The notes: generated from the sequence alone by a model not told the origin. DNA of 57,447 nucleotides from an uncultured Flavobacteriales bacterium (GCA_905479915.1 CAJQOH010000044.1:1-57447), one strand, 5' to 3'; shown: positions 36,770 through 47,024, counted from the first letter of the stretch. Program-made: numbers and translations.

Positions 36770-37278
36770 GGTTAAAAGAGATTGCAATTTGTTTTTTGAT
36801 TTCTGTAGCAGTAGCATTTTCCATACTGTTGGTGTTTGGCGATTCTAAGAAAGAAGGCTATATCGATATGATAAAGTTGAACGATCAATTTGAACTTAAA
36901 ATTGATTTACAAAATGACCTGGATCAAGAACTTAAAAAAGGACATCAGATTATCGATAATTTAAAATTAGAAATACAAAGAGTGTATAACGATTCTTTAA
37001 CACTAGGCAATGATCGTTTTATTACAATAAAACAGTTGCAAACAGATATAGAAGCAAAAACTTATGAGTATGCTCAAAAAGAACAAGAACTAACAGAAAA
37101 GTACAATGCTCAAATACTAACGCAATTAAATGAGTATCTAAAGCAATTTGGTGAAGAAAATAATATTGATATACTGTTTGGAGCATCAGGACAAGGAACC
37201 TTGCTTTATGGTAAAGAAAAATATGATTTAACAGAGCAATGTATTGCATTTGTAAACGGTAAGTATAAAGGTGAATAA
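36766..37278 (+). CDS. OmpH/Skp-family periplasmic chaperone-like protein
   Basis: 170 residues. An N-terminal hydrophobic segment (IAICFLISVAVAFSILLVFG) probably anchors the protein rather than being cleaved. The remainder is YIDMIKLNDQFELKI, a long charged coiled coil, and the family ending GEENNIDILFGASGQGTLLYG with DLTEQCIAFVN. Skp/OmpH proteins hold unfolded outer-membrane or secreted proteins in the periplasm. Its location inside an RHS cluster suggests a dedicated chaperone for these exported proteins (inference). It overlaps the upstream and downstream genes. Confidence 0.8.
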   Translation: MRLKEIAICFLISVAVAFSILLVFGDSKKEGYIDMIKLNDQFELKIDLQNDLDQELKKGHQIIDNLKLEIQRVYNDSLTLGNDRFITIKQLQTDIEAKTYEYAQKEQELTEKYNAQILTQLNEYLKQFGEENNIDILFGASGQGTLLYGKEKYDLTEQCIAFVNGKYKGE

Positions 37279-37840
37279 AATAGTACTATATATCATTGTT
37301 GGGTGTGCTTTAATAAGCTGTTCTTCTAATTTAACAAAAGAAGAGTATGTTAATTGGATAGAAGCGCCAGAGAATGGAATAAGAAAAGTTAAATCATTAG
37401 ATGGGTTTAATTATGCCATTCAGTACAAACCAGTAGAATATATTTTAGCGAAAAAGAATAGAGATTCAGTAACAGTAGAAGATTATGAAGATCTACACTA
37501 TATAGACTTAGAATTATCTCATAAAGATTTTCCTGAGTTTATGAAATTAGGGTTGGAACAAAAAGAAGATTATTACTTAAGACTTAAATATTATTCATTT
37601 GATATACAAAACGATTTAAAATTGATAGACGGACAAGATACAATGAAATGTGTGTTTAGTCATTTTGAAAGAACCTATGGAATATTGCCATACATTAAAA
37701 TTGTAACGGCTTTTGAGAAAAGTAAAAAACAAGGAGGGGATAAAATATTCTCTTACAACGATAAAACCTTTAACAAGGGTATTGTAAACCTTATGGTTAA
37801 AGATAAAGCATTAAAAAATATACCAGATATTAAAATATAG
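37271..37840 (+). CDS. Lipoprotein of unknown function
   Basis: 189 residues from a GTG start at 37271, which overlaps the end of the OmpH-like gene by eight bases. The lipoprotein signal peptide ends ALISCSSN. The mature part starts KEEYVNWIEAPENGIRKVK and contains YYLRLKYYSFDIQNDLKL and FEKSKKQGGDKIFSYNDKTFNKG. I do not recognise a family. Translational coupling on both sides ties it to the chaperone-like and shell genes. Confidence 0.75.
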   Translation: MNKIVLYIIVGCALISCSSNLTKEEYVNWIEAPENGIRKVKSLDGFNYAIQYKPVEYILAKKNRDSVTVEDYEDLHYIDLELSHKDFPEFMKLGLEQKEDYYLRLKYYSFDIQNDLKLIDGQDTMKCVFSHFERTYGILPYIKIVTAFEKSKKQGGDKIFSYNDKTFNKGIVNLMVKDKALKNIPDIKI

Positions 37841-37846
37841 AATAGG

Positions 37847-40800
37847 ATGTTTAGAAAAATTAGAGACAGTAGAAGCATTAGATTTTGGAGTATAGTAGTA
37901 TCCTTTAGCATGTTACTTCAAATAGTAGCACCTACTACCGCATTTGCATTAACAGGAGGAGCTTCTCAGCCTGAGGTAAATTCATTTACACCAATAGGAA
38001 CTTCAGATATGGTAGACCCTTTTTCTGGAGGATTCAATTATAACATTCCTTTAATGGATGTTGGTGGGCATCCAATAAACTTGTCGTACAACGGTGCACC
38101 TACTATGGATCAAGAAGCAACTATGGTTGGTTTAGGTTGGAACTTAAATGCTGCCGGACAAATTAACAGAAGTTTAAGAGGAATACCAGATGATTTTAAC
38201 AGCGATAAAGTGGTGCAAGAAAACAACATGCGCAAGAACTGGACTTTTGGGATGAGTGCAGGAGTTGGTGTAGAATTATTTGGAGTAGATCCTAAAACTG
38301 GGAATGGACCTTCATCAAGTGCAGGAGGTAGTTTTGGCGTTAATTACAACAATTACAATGGTGTTTCTATTTCTTCGGGGGCAAATGTTTCATTAAATTT
38401 AACTCAAGGAGCTAGTTCTGGAGGATTAGGATTGTCTGCTAACAATAGTTCTTCTGGAGGCCTAACCATTTCACCAAGCTTATCTTTTAGTCAATCATTT
38501 AGTGCAGGTAAAAATGGAGATAATTCTTTTTCTACAGGCCTAAGTATAGGAGCTTCGTTTAATTCCCGACAAGGGTTAACAGCGTTAAGTGTTTCTGCTT
38601 CTGCTTCTGGTGGAGGAAAAGCTGGTAATTATAAAAAGAACAAGGATAGTGAAAAAAGAAGCGTTGTTGCAGATAACTCTGGAAGTATGGGAGCAAGTAT
38701 TGGAGGTAGTGTGAGTTTAATGAACAATACTTATGTGCCCAATTTAGATTTGCCAAGAACAACCACTTCTATGTCAGGGTTATTTAAATTAGGGGCAACA
38801 ATTTTTGGACAGGATGGAGATGTAACATTTTCTGGTTACTATACGGAACAAGGTTTGTCTACTAAATATCAGAAATTCCCAGCATATGGTACTGCTTATG
38901 AGGAATATGGTGTAAATGGCTCCAGTTCTATGATGGATTTTAATAGAGAAAAACAACGTGCATTTTCTAGAAGTATACCAGATTTACATACTACCAATCA
39001 TTCTTATGATTTGTTTAACATTTCGGGGCAAGGTGTTGGAGGAATGTTTAGAATTTTTAGAAGTGAAGTAGGATTGGTGCATGACAATGAAGTAAATGAT
39101 AAAAGTACTGGAGGAAAGGCGAATGTGGAGGTAAATCCGGGAAGCCTATTTTCTATGGGAGTGTCTACTGGAGTTACTAGAACATTAGGCGGAAGTGGAA
39201 ATTGGAACGATGATAACTTGGCTAAAAGTGCTTTGTCCTACCAAGGGAAAGCTGATAATAATCCTTACGAGCCATATTACTTCAAACATACTGGAGAAAT
39301 TACGGTTGATGATGAAATGCAAGACAATCCTGCTTCTCTTTTCAATAAATCAGGAGGTTATGATGCAGTTAGATTAGGAGTGAATGCTAGTGGTTTTACC
39401 CATCAAGCAGTTGGTAAATACATTAGAAAAGATGCGACTATTTTTGACATTAACAGTTTAGGGAATAAAAGAGCAGCAAGATCAAAACGAAATCAAATTA
39501 TTACGCCATTAACAAATAGTGAAGCACAATATGGAATTGAAGGGTATAAATCTCCTTCTGCCCAAGGGCATCACTTTTCTGAAATGACAGTTGTACAGAA
39601 CAATGGATCACGTTATGTATACGGAATTCCGGCATACAATACCCTAAAAAGAGATGTTTCTTTTAATGCTACAGGAAGAGCATTAATTGGTACTGGAGAT
39701 AAAGGAATGGTAAGTTATGTAGCCAATAGTGATAACTCAACTGGCAATGAAAGAGGAAGAGATCACTATTTCAATAGAACTACTTTACCACCCTATGCGC
39801 ATTCTTACCTATTAACTTCAGTATTGTCTCAAGATTATGTAGACAGAACCAATAATGGAGTTACTGCAGATGATTATGGAAGTTTTACCAAATTTAATTA
39901 TGGGGATTCGCCAGACATTTCAAACTACAAATGGAGAGTTCCTTTTAACGAAGAGGAAGCAAACTACTCTGAGGGTTTAAAAACAGATCCGGGAGATCAA
40001 AAAGGGAGTTATGTATATGGAGAAAAAGAAATTTGGTATCTAGACAACATAGAAACAAAAACACATGTAGCAGTATTTAATATGTCTGATAGAAGAGATG
40101 GATATGGTGTAACTGATGAAAATGGAGGTTTAGGAGGAAACCCTATGCAAAAATTAGATAAAGTTTCTTTGTATGCTCGATCAGATTATTATCTAGCCAA
40201 TGGAGCTGTAAATCCAAACGCAACACCAATTAAAGAGGTTCATTTTGAGTACGATTACAGTTTATGTCCTGGAGTAGATAATAATGTTGATGTTGTTCAG
40301 GGGACAACGAGTAGTAATCCTCAAAACCTTGGCGGGAAATTAACATTGAAGCGTGTCTATTTTACTTATGCCAACAGTCATAAAGGAGAGTTAAGTGATT
40401 ATCAATTTGTGTATGCAGATCCAGATCATGATCCGAATGGAATAATGGAGGCGAACTATCCTTATGATTTAAAATCGGTAAATGCTTGGGGAGGTTATCA
40501 AGCACAAGTTGCCAATGCAGGCTTTGGAGTAGATGCTGGTTTGCTCAATTCAGAATATCCTTATGTTGATCAAAACAATAAAGCACAACAAACACAATAT
40601 GTAAATGCTTGGGCATTAACCTCTATTAAATTACCATCAGGAGGAAGGATAGATGTAGATTTAGAGCCGCATGAGTACGCGTATGTTCAAGATCGAGAAG
40701 CCTTGCAAATGTATAAAGTGTTGGGGTGTAATAGCTCTACTACAGCTCCAGGTGCATCATCACCATCAAGAAGTGAGTTGTACGATGGTAGTTTTAATCA

Positions 40801-43381
40801 ATATTTACATTTAGCAATACCACCCAATACCACCAGGGCTCAACTGTTTAAAAATTTAATCAATGGCAAGCCTTTGTATTATCGTTTTTTAATTGATTTA
40901 ACCAATGGACTAGATGCCGATGATGGTTCTTATGAATACGTTGAGGGGTATTTGGCAAAAGAATTGATAGAAGATTATGATGTTGATCCTGTTGCTGGAA
41001 CAGCATGGATTAAAGTAAAAGGGGTGAGCACCAATGGTAATGGGTCAGGAAGTTCACATCCTATAGCTAAATCTGCTTGGCAATTTGCCAGAAGTTTTGT
41101 CCCTAAAAAAGCGTTCGATCAACCAGACCCTCAAAATGGAGCAACATTAATTGATGTGGCCAAGTTGTTGGCCTCTCAAGTAACCAATGTTGTTGAATTG
41201 TTTACAGGATCTAATGGCTTGTTAAAGCAAAAAAAATATGGAAGATTTTTTAACCCTTCAAAATCATGGATTAGATTAAATACTCCTGACCTTCATAAAC
41301 TAGGTGGTGGAGCTAGAGTAGCAGCCATTAAAATGTATGACAATTGGGAGTTTATGACCGAAAAATCGAATACCAATTCAGATGGATTTGATCATGATTT
41401 TGATTACGGCCAAACTTATAGTTATACACTAGAAGATGGAATTTCTAGCAGTGGCGTAGCAACTTATGAGCCTTTAGGAACAAAAGATAACCCGTTAATC
41501 CAACCCGTTTATTTTTCCGAAGAACACTTGTTGGCTCCAGATGGGAAACATTATATGGAAGAACCTTATGGAGAGTCTTTCTATCCAGGTCCAAGCATAG
41601 GTTATAGCAGAATTGAAGTGGCCAATTTAAGTCGTACAAATGTTAAAAAACATGCCACAGGAAGAATGGTGCATGAGTTTTATACCTGTAGAGATTATCC
41701 GGTAAGGGTAGATCGAACTGGTTTGTTTAGTGATGAAAAAAGAACAGGTTTATTGGGGAGTATCTTTAAAGTTGATGCAAAAAATTATGCAGTAGCTTCT
41801 CAAGGTTTTGTGATAGAAACCAATGATATGCACGGCAAGCAAAAAGCTCAAAAAGTCTATGCAGAGGGTCAGATAGATCCAATTTCTGGAACAAAATACG
41901 TGTACGATCACAACTATGCATCAGCTTCGCCTAATGGAAACCTGTTTCAAAACTTTAATGGTAATAACACCAAACTCAACAATGATGTAACAGTAATTAC
42001 ACCCAATGGTATGGTAGAAACCAGACAAATAGGAGTTGATTTTGACATGATTAATGATTTTGGAGAAAGTAGAACTGAAATGGTAGACATTAACATTGAT
42101 TTTAATTTAGCCACATTCAATATTCCGATACCTCCAGCAGTGATTCTTATACCAATGGTTATCCCTCGTAGAACAAGTGAAAAGACAAGGTACAGAAATG
42201 TTGTTACAACAAAAGTAATTAACCGATTTGGAATATTAAGAGAGGTAATTGCTTATGATTTAGGGGCGGCAGTATCTACCAGAAATAAAGCTTGGGATTC
42301 AGAAACAGGAGAAGTACTGTTAACCGAGACTACCAATGAGTATGGAGACAATGTATTTAACTTCAATTACCCAGCGCATTGGTATTACAAAGGGATGGGG
42401 CAGGCCTATCAAAATATAGGTATGGATATTTCTATAAATACAGGCCCTTCAGGAGAAGTAGTAAGTCCAGTATCAATGTTAAATTACCTACATCCAGGAG
42501 ATGAGATAGGAACAACATTTGGTAAATTTTGGATAGATGATGATGGAACCGATTTAAAAGTAATTGATATCAATGGAGATCCTCTACTTTCTACAACCAT
42601 TAACGGTAAAATTGTTCGTTCAGGGCATAGAAACATGCAGGCAATGTCTATTGGAAATATAACCATGTTAGATGATCCTTTGGCAGATGTAAACGATACA
42701 CCTTATCCAAATGGTACTGTTTTACCACTTTTCAAGAATACAACTGCTGTAACTGATGCAGAAGTGGTAAACACTTCAATTAGCGAATTTAGTGATGATT
42801 GGGTGCAGAGTTATTGTAATTGTGATTTAGACATTACACAAGTTTACAACCCTTATGTACACAATGCGAAAGGAGCTTGGAGAATGAAAAAAGAGCATCT
42901 TTATTTAGTGGGTAGAAATCAAACAAATGACAAAACTACAAGAGAAGAAGGAACATATAGTAGTTATAAGACATTCTGGAGAAAGCCAGGTACTAAATGG
43001 TTAAAAAATAATTTTGATTATACCTGGAGTTCAGAAGTATCTAAGTTTAGCCCTTATGGATTTGAATTAGAAAATCAAGATCGATTAGGAAGGTATTCTG
43101 CAGCCCAATACGATTACAACAATAACTTGCCAACAGCAGTAGCTAACAATGCAAGATATAGTGATATAGGGTTTGATGGTTTTGAAGAGTATCATTTTGA
43201 TGAATGTAGTGATGATCACTTTAGTTTTGAATCTGAATTGAATCATCCACCTCAAAATGGTGCTGATCATGTTGGGGGAGTTTCAATTGTTGAAACAGAA
43301 TCCCATACCGGTAGAAAAAGTATAAAACTTAAACACGGAGCAAGTGTTACTATAGAAAAAGATTTATTAGACTGTAAATAA
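37847..43381 (+). CDS. RHS-type N-terminal shell protein (SpvB/TcB-like region)
   Basis: 1844 residues. A long-n-region signal peptide (MFRKIRDSRSIRFWSIVVSF, about 35 residues) precedes SFTPIGTSDMVDPFSGGFNY and NIPLMDVGGHPINLSYNGA, the usual opening of RHS/TcB shells. Residues about 125-330 are a Gly/Ser/Asn-rich beta stretch. RHS-type strands continue (YAHSYLLTSVLSQDYVDRTN; LEPHEYAYVQDREALQM). The end is SHTGRKSIKLKHGA...DLLDCK, the start of a carbohydrate-binding-like module that stops early. Homologues known to me continue with PGGKYVLSAWVKE, which here lies in the gene at 43832. No enzyme motif was recognised. Confidence 0.82.
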   Translation: MFRKIRDSRSIRFWSIVVSFSMLLQIVAPTTAFALTGGASQPEVNSFTPIGTSDMVDPFSGGFNYNIPLMDVGGHPINLSYNGAPTMDQEATMVGLGWNLNAAGQINRSLRGIPDDFNSDKVVQENNMRKNWTFGMSAGVGVELFGVDPKTGNGPSSSAGGSFGVNYNNYNGVSISSGANVSLNLTQGASSGGLGLSANNSSSGGLTISPSLSFSQSFSAGKNGDNSFSTGLSIGASFNSRQGLTALSVSASASGGGKAGNYKKNKDSEKRSVVADNSGSMGASIGGSVSLMNNTYVPNLDLPRTTTSMSGLFKLGATIFGQDGDVTFSGYYTEQGLSTKYQKFPAYGTAYEEYGVNGSSSMMDFNREKQRAFSRSIPDLHTTNHSYDLFNISGQGVGGMFRIFRSEVGLVHDNEVNDKSTGGKANVEVNPGSLFSMGVSTGVTRTLGGSGNWNDDNLAKSALSYQGKADNNPYEPYYFKHTGEITVDDEMQDNPASLFNKSGGYDAVRLGVNASGFTHQAVGKYIRKDATIFDINSLGNKRAARSKRNQIITPLTNSEAQYGIEGYKSPSAQGHHFSEMTVVQNNGSRYVYGIPAYNTLKRDVSFNATGRALIGTGDKGMVSYVANSDNSTGNERGRDHYFNRTTLPPYAHSYLLTSVLSQDYVDRTNNGVTADDYGSFTKFNYGDSPDISNYKWRVPFNEEEANYSEGLKTDPGDQKGSYVYGEKEIWYLDNIETKTHVAVFNMSDRRDGYGVTDENGGLGGNPMQKLDKVSLYARSDYYLANGAVNPNATPIKEVHFEYDYSLCPGVDNNVDVVQGTTSSNPQNLGGKLTLKRVYFTYANSHKGELSDYQFVYADPDHDPNGIMEANYPYDLKSVNAWGGYQAQVANAGFGVDAGLLNSEYPYVDQNNKAQQTQYVNAWALTSIKLPSGGRIDVDLEPHEYAYVQDREALQMYKVLGCNSSTTAPGASSPSRSELYDGSFNQYLHLAIPPNTTRAQLFKNLINGKPLYYRFLIDLTNGLDADDGSYEYVEGYLAKELIEDYDVDPVAGTAWIKVKGVSTNGNGSGSSHPIAKSAWQFARSFVPKKAFDQPDPQNGATLIDVAKLLASQVTNVVELFTGSNGLLKQKKYGRFFNPSKSWIRLNTPDLHKLGGGARVAAIKMYDNWEFMTEKSNTNSDGFDHDFDYGQTYSYTLEDGISSSGVATYEPLGTKDNPLIQPVYFSEEHLLAPDGKHYMEEPYGESFYPGPSIGYSRIEVANLSRTNVKKHATGRMVHEFYTCRDYPVRVDRTGLFSDEKRTGLLGSIFKVDAKNYAVASQGFVIETNDMHGKQKAQKVYAEGQIDPISGTKYVYDHNYASASPNGNLFQNFNGNNTKLNNDVTVITPNGMVETRQIGVDFDMINDFGESRTEMVDINIDFNLATFNIPIPPAVILIPMVIPRRTSEKTRYRNVVTTKVINRFGILREVIAYDLGAAVSTRNKAWDSETGEVLLTETTNEYGDNVFNFNYPAHWYYKGMGQAYQNIGMDISINTGPSGEVVSPVSMLNYLHPGDEIGTTFGKFWIDDDGTDLKVIDINGDPLLSTTINGKIVRSGHRNMQAMSIGNITMLDDPLADVNDTPYPNGTVLPLFKNTTAVTDAEVVNTSISEFSDDWVQSYCNCDLDITQVYNPYVHNAKGAWRMKKEHLYLVGRNQTNDKTTREEGTYSSYKTFWRKPGTKWLKNNFDYTWSSEVSKFSPYGFELENQDRLGRYSAAQYDYNNNLPTAVANNARYSDIGFDGFEEYHFDECSDDHFSFESELNHPPQNGADHVGGVSIVETESHTGRKSIKLKHGASVTIEKDLLDCK

Positions 43382-43389
43382 TTAAAAAG

Positions 43390-43821
43390 ATGAAAAAGAT
43401 GAGAATACTAATAGGAGTAATAATAACAATAACTAGTTTGAATATAAAGGCACAAAGCTCTATTCGATTAATGGATTTAATAGTTGAACCTGTTGTTTCA
43501 ATAAATGGTCAAAATTATTCAGATTCTTATGAGAATAAGGTTGGTTTTAAAATTAATAAACCAGAAAATGCAAGTCAATTAGTGTTAAGGTTGGGAACAG
43601 ATAAAGGGTTGTCGGATGTAAAAGAAATAATAGCCTCGATTACACATGTAGAAGGTCAAGATATTATCAATTACAATGGGCAACAATATCCTATTAGGAA
43701 TAAAGAAGGAGCTTTTTTGATTAACATAACCACAGCAGAGATGCAAAGTATTAAAGTGTATACCTTTTTTATTGTTGATGATCAAAATGAAGAGACGGTA
43801 CATTATTATTTAAATAAATAA
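43390..43821 (+). CDS. Small secreted protein, similar to the one at 32744
   Basis: 143 residues with a signal peptide (MRILIGVIITITSLNIKAQ after MKK). The mature part contains QLVLRLGTDKGLSDVKEIIASITHVEG and YTFFIVDDQNEETVHYYLN. The RLGTDKGLSDV segment parallels KLGTSLGGNNL of the protein at 32744, suggesting diverged paralogues of an FN3/Ig-like module. It begins 8 bases after the shell gene and ends 10 bases before the next gene. The function is unknown. Confidence 0.72.
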   Translation: MKKMRILIGVIITITSLNIKAQSSIRLMDLIVEPVVSINGQNYSDSYENKVGFKINKPENASQLVLRLGTDKGLSDVKEIIASITHVEGQDIINYNGQQYPIRNKEGAFLINITTAEMQSIKVYTFFIVDDQNEETVHYYLNK

Positions 43822-43831
43822 AGATAAGGCA

Positions 43832-46309
43832 ATGTTAAAATTTATGAGATATATTTTACTGTTTATTACAATTGTTGTGAACATAGAAGTATTTGGTCAA
43901 GGGCCTTATAATTCACAAATTGTTGTAACAAGTAATGGAGATGAAGATGCTTTTATGACACAAGATATAGCAAGAGGTGTTAACCTTAGTTCATATACTC
44001 TCCAACAAATAAATGCCGTTACAGGAACGTTAAGGTGGGCAATAGAAAAAGCAAATTGGGATGCAGGAGCTGACCATATTGTGTTTAGTACCAATCTTAA
44101 GATAAATGTGTTAAGTTCCTTACCAGCAATTGAAACAGAAGTTTTTATTGATGGAACAACTTTTTCAGGATATGCATTACATACAAACATGGTTGAAATT
44201 ATTGGTGTCGATGGTAATCCTAATATAGAGTGTTTTAGGATTTATGGTGCCCAGAATAATCGATTGCCACATTGTCAGGTAAAAGGACTTTATATACATG
44301 ATTTTTTTGGTGGTGCAGGAGTATGGCTTCAATATTGCGAAAATGCAATTGTTAATGATAACATAATTAACAGGATGGGATCTGCTAATGTTTCTGGACA
44401 TGGTGTTTTAGTGAATAATTCAGACAGGACTAAAATTCAAAATAATATTTTTGGAACAGATATAAATGGAATAGATTATGGAAATACCTTTGGAGTTTTT
44501 GTTTGGGCAACTGGGTCCGAAACATTGTATTCTACAGAAATAGGTGGAGTTAATCCAAATGAGAAAAATATAATTGGGTTCAATAGTTTTGATGGAATTC
44601 AAATGACAAAATCTAGTACAGCAACACTTAAGTACACTAAAGTAAGTAGAAACTTAATTTATAGTAGTGGTAGAAATGCAATAAAGATTTTTAATAATGC
44701 AAATGGATCAACATTTACAAAGCCAGCTCCAACATTTTCAAGTATAACAGCTAGTGGTAATCTATCTGGTACTGCTGATCCGAACGATGTTATTGAAATA
44801 TTTGAGGGGAATTCTCCTCAAGATGCAGAGATTTATTTAACAACAGTATTGGCAGATGCTACTGGATCTTGGTCAGCAACAGGATTAACATTTACAAAAT
44901 CTTATGTTACGGCAACAGCTACAGAATCTACAGGTAAAAATGCTCTAGATTTAGAAAATACATCAGAGCTAAATTCAATACAAATCCCTTTACCATGTGC
45001 TACAGAAGTTGGATTTAGTTTAGGTGAATTTTATTGTCCAGGAGTACCAATAACATTTTTTCCATACAAAATTATTAACGGAACAGTAGCAGGAGCTTTT
45101 ACAAGTAGCTCAACAATAACTTGGAATTTTGGAGACGGGAACACCGGTACAGGATTAAATCCAACCCATACTTATGCAACCCCTGGGTTTTATACCATTA
45201 CAGGAACAGTAGTTACCCCTGGATGTCCTAATGTTAATTTCACAACAGCTGTTAATGTGGTAAATTGTTGCCCGTCATATTCTATTTTATCCCAAAATGC
45301 TTGTGTAGATGATTTGGTAACTTTTGTGGCAGCTATTATTCCTGCTTCTGGAGGAACATATACGGTAACATCAACAAGTTGGGATTTTGGAGATAATTCG
45401 CCAACATCACCAACAGCAGCACACACTTATTTAGTTGCAGGTACATATACAGTTACCTTAACCGTAACTTCTATAGAGTGTGGTGCTATTGTAACTACAA
45501 AAAACATAACAATTAGTGATTGTAGTCCAATACTTTGCCCAGAACCAGAAATAATAATTACAGGAAAATGTACAAGTGCTCCAACAGCCTTTTTATTAAG
45601 CCCTACAACAAACTTATCTGGTACAAATATAGTTTGGGATTTTGGAGATGGAACTACAGGAACAGGAATAACAACCTTACACCAATATACAACACCTAAT
45701 AACTATACAGTTACAGTTACTGTTACGGGACCAACACCAGACTGTAATTATACAACACAACAAGATGTTGCAATTGAATGTTGTGAATGTCGTACCTCGT
45801 TTGCACCACAACCGGGAGGAAAATATGTGTTGAGTGCTTGGGTAAAAGAAACCCAAGAATTTATATCAACCAATTCTGGATTAGTAGAAAAACAAGTAGA
45901 AACCTATACGGGGCCACAAGTGTTTTTAGAATTTACAGATATCGGTGGTGCAATATCAGGATTGCCTCCCTTTGTAGCAAATAAAACAATAGTAGAAGGT
46001 TGGCAACAGATAGAAAAAGTATTTGTAGTGCCTGCTGGAGCTGTTAAAATGAGCATTAGGTTAGCCAATTCAGGGGCTAACGATGTTTATTTTGATGATG
46101 TTAGGGTACATCCATTTAATTCTTCAATGAAAAGTTATGTATATGACCCTGTATCATTAAGGCTATGGTCTGAGTTAGATGATAGAAATTATGCAACCTT
46201 TTATGAGTACGATGAGCAAGGAAATTTAACAAGAATTAAAAAAGAAACAGAAAGAGGAGTTGTTACTATTCAAGAATCACGAGAAGGGCAGTACAAGGAA
46301 GTAAAATAA
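43832..46309 (+). CDS. Secreted beta-helix/PKD protein with RHS linker C-terminus
   Basis: 825 residues, signal peptide ending EVFGQ. Residues about 60-290 are a right-handed beta-helix (repeats such as NDNIINRMGSANVSGHGVLV and NNIFGTDINGIDYG). A bacterial Ig-like segment follows (about 295-385). Three PKD domains carry NFGDGNTGTGLNPTHTY, DFGDNSPTSPTAAHTY and DFGDGTTGTGITTLHQY (about 390-648). The last 175 residues begin CCECRTS and PGGKYVLSAWVKE, and end KSYVYDPVSLRLWSELDDRN, YATFYEYDEQGNLTRIKKE, which in other Bacteroidota is the C-terminus of the large RHS shell protein. The next gene begins at the base after its stop. A modular surface protein joined to the shell linker is the simplest reading. 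Confidence 0.85.
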   Translation: MLKFMRYILLFITIVVNIEVFGQGPYNSQIVVTSNGDEDAFMTQDIARGVNLSSYTLQQINAVTGTLRWAIEKANWDAGADHIVFSTNLKINVLSSLPAIETEVFIDGTTFSGYALHTNMVEIIGVDGNPNIECFRIYGAQNNRLPHCQVKGLYIHDFFGGAGVWLQYCENAIVNDNIINRMGSANVSGHGVLVNNSDRTKIQNNIFGTDINGIDYGNTFGVFVWATGSETLYSTEIGGVNPNEKNIIGFNSFDGIQMTKSSTATLKYTKVSRNLIYSSGRNAIKIFNNANGSTFTKPAPTFSSITASGNLSGTADPNDVIEIFEGNSPQDAEIYLTTVLADATGSWSATGLTFTKSYVTATATESTGKNALDLENTSELNSIQIPLPCATEVGFSLGEFYCPGVPITFFPYKIINGTVAGAFTSSSTITWNFGDGNTGTGLNPTHTYATPGFYTITGTVVTPGCPNVNFTTAVNVVNCCPSYSILSQNACVDDLVTFVAAIIPASGGTYTVTSTSWDFGDNSPTSPTAAHTYLVAGTYTVTLTVTSIECGAIVTTKNITISDCSPILCPEPEIIITGKCTSAPTAFLLSPTTNLSGTNIVWDFGDGTTGTGITTLHQYTTPNNYTVTVTVTGPTPDCNYTTQQDVAIECCECRTSFAPQPGGKYVLSAWVKETQEFISTNSGLVEKQVETYTGPQVFLEFTDIGGAISGLPPFVANKTIVEGWQQIEKVFVVPAGAVKMSIRLANSGANDVYFDDVRVHPFNSSMKSYVYDPVSLRLWSELDDRNYATFYEYDEQGNLTRIKKETERGVVTIQESREGQYKEVK

Positions 46310-47023
46310 ATGAAGTACATTAAAAACATATTATTAATCGTTGTTTTAGCAGCTTGTTCATTTTCGTACGGACAAGGAGCTAAAGACGAATTGAAAAAAG
46401 TTTTAGAGACCTATCTAACTTTAGATAGATTTTCTGTTGATGCGGATTATAAGGCTTTCAAAACCCATTCTAGTATAGAGGTGGTTGATCAATCTTTTGC
46501 CGAGTATAGAAAAGATGGGAATAACCTGCGTTCTAAAAATTTAGGAATGGAATACATTCAAAACAAAAAGTACTCCATGATCTTAGATGAGAACAACAAG
46601 CTTATTCTGTTGGCCAACACCCAAAAAGTTCCAGAAGGATTTTTTGGAATAGAACAAACATTAGCTCATTTTAAAGAAGCAAAAAAAACAGGACAAACTG
46701 CAACAACGGTAAGTTATACAGTCACTTTTAAAGAAGGAGTATCAGAATTGTATAAAGCTGTTTTGGTGGTGTATAAAGAAACAAAGCTGATTAAAAAGGC
46801 AATCATGTATTATGCAACTAAATATGCTGTAAATACTGAGGGTAAACCAGATTTACAAAAGCCTAAGGTGATTATAGAGTATAAGAATTATAAAACAGGC
46901 CCCTCTTTTCAGTTTAAAAAGGGAGAATTTAATATTTCCAAACACTTTATTACGATGAGTGGAAATAAGAAGTTAAAAGAAAAATATAAAACATATGAGT
47001 TTTTTGATAAAACAGCTAAGTAG
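46310..47023 (+). CDS. Periplasmic protein, possible LolA-like fold
   Basis: 237 residues, signal peptide ending CSFSYGQ. The order of strands and helix ([56 protein letters not shown]) resembles LolA/VioE-type half-barrels. Function may be to chaperone or anchor lipoproteins or RHS parts; this is inference from shape only. It fills the gap between linker protein and RHS protein, with one base between stop and the RHS ATG, so it is translationally linked. Confidence 0.6.
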   Translation: MKYIKNILLIVVLAACSFSYGQGAKDELKKVLETYLTLDRFSVDADYKAFKTHSSIEVVDQSFAEYRKDGNNLRSKNLGMEYIQNKKYSMILDENNKLILLANTQKVPEGFFGIEQTLAHFKEAKKTGQTATTVSYTVTFKEGVSELYKAVLVVYKETKLIKKAIMYYATKYAVNTEGKPDLQKPKVIIEYKNYKTGPSFQFKKGEFNISKHFITMSGNKKLKEKYKTYEFFDKTAK

Positions 47024-47024
47024 T

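Noticed and set aside
37847-46309. Simple frameshift of one long shell gene
   Set aside because: The two halves are separated by about 2.4 kb containing a complete small gene and a full beta-helix/PKD region with its own signal peptide, so a base-level frameshift cannot explain it.
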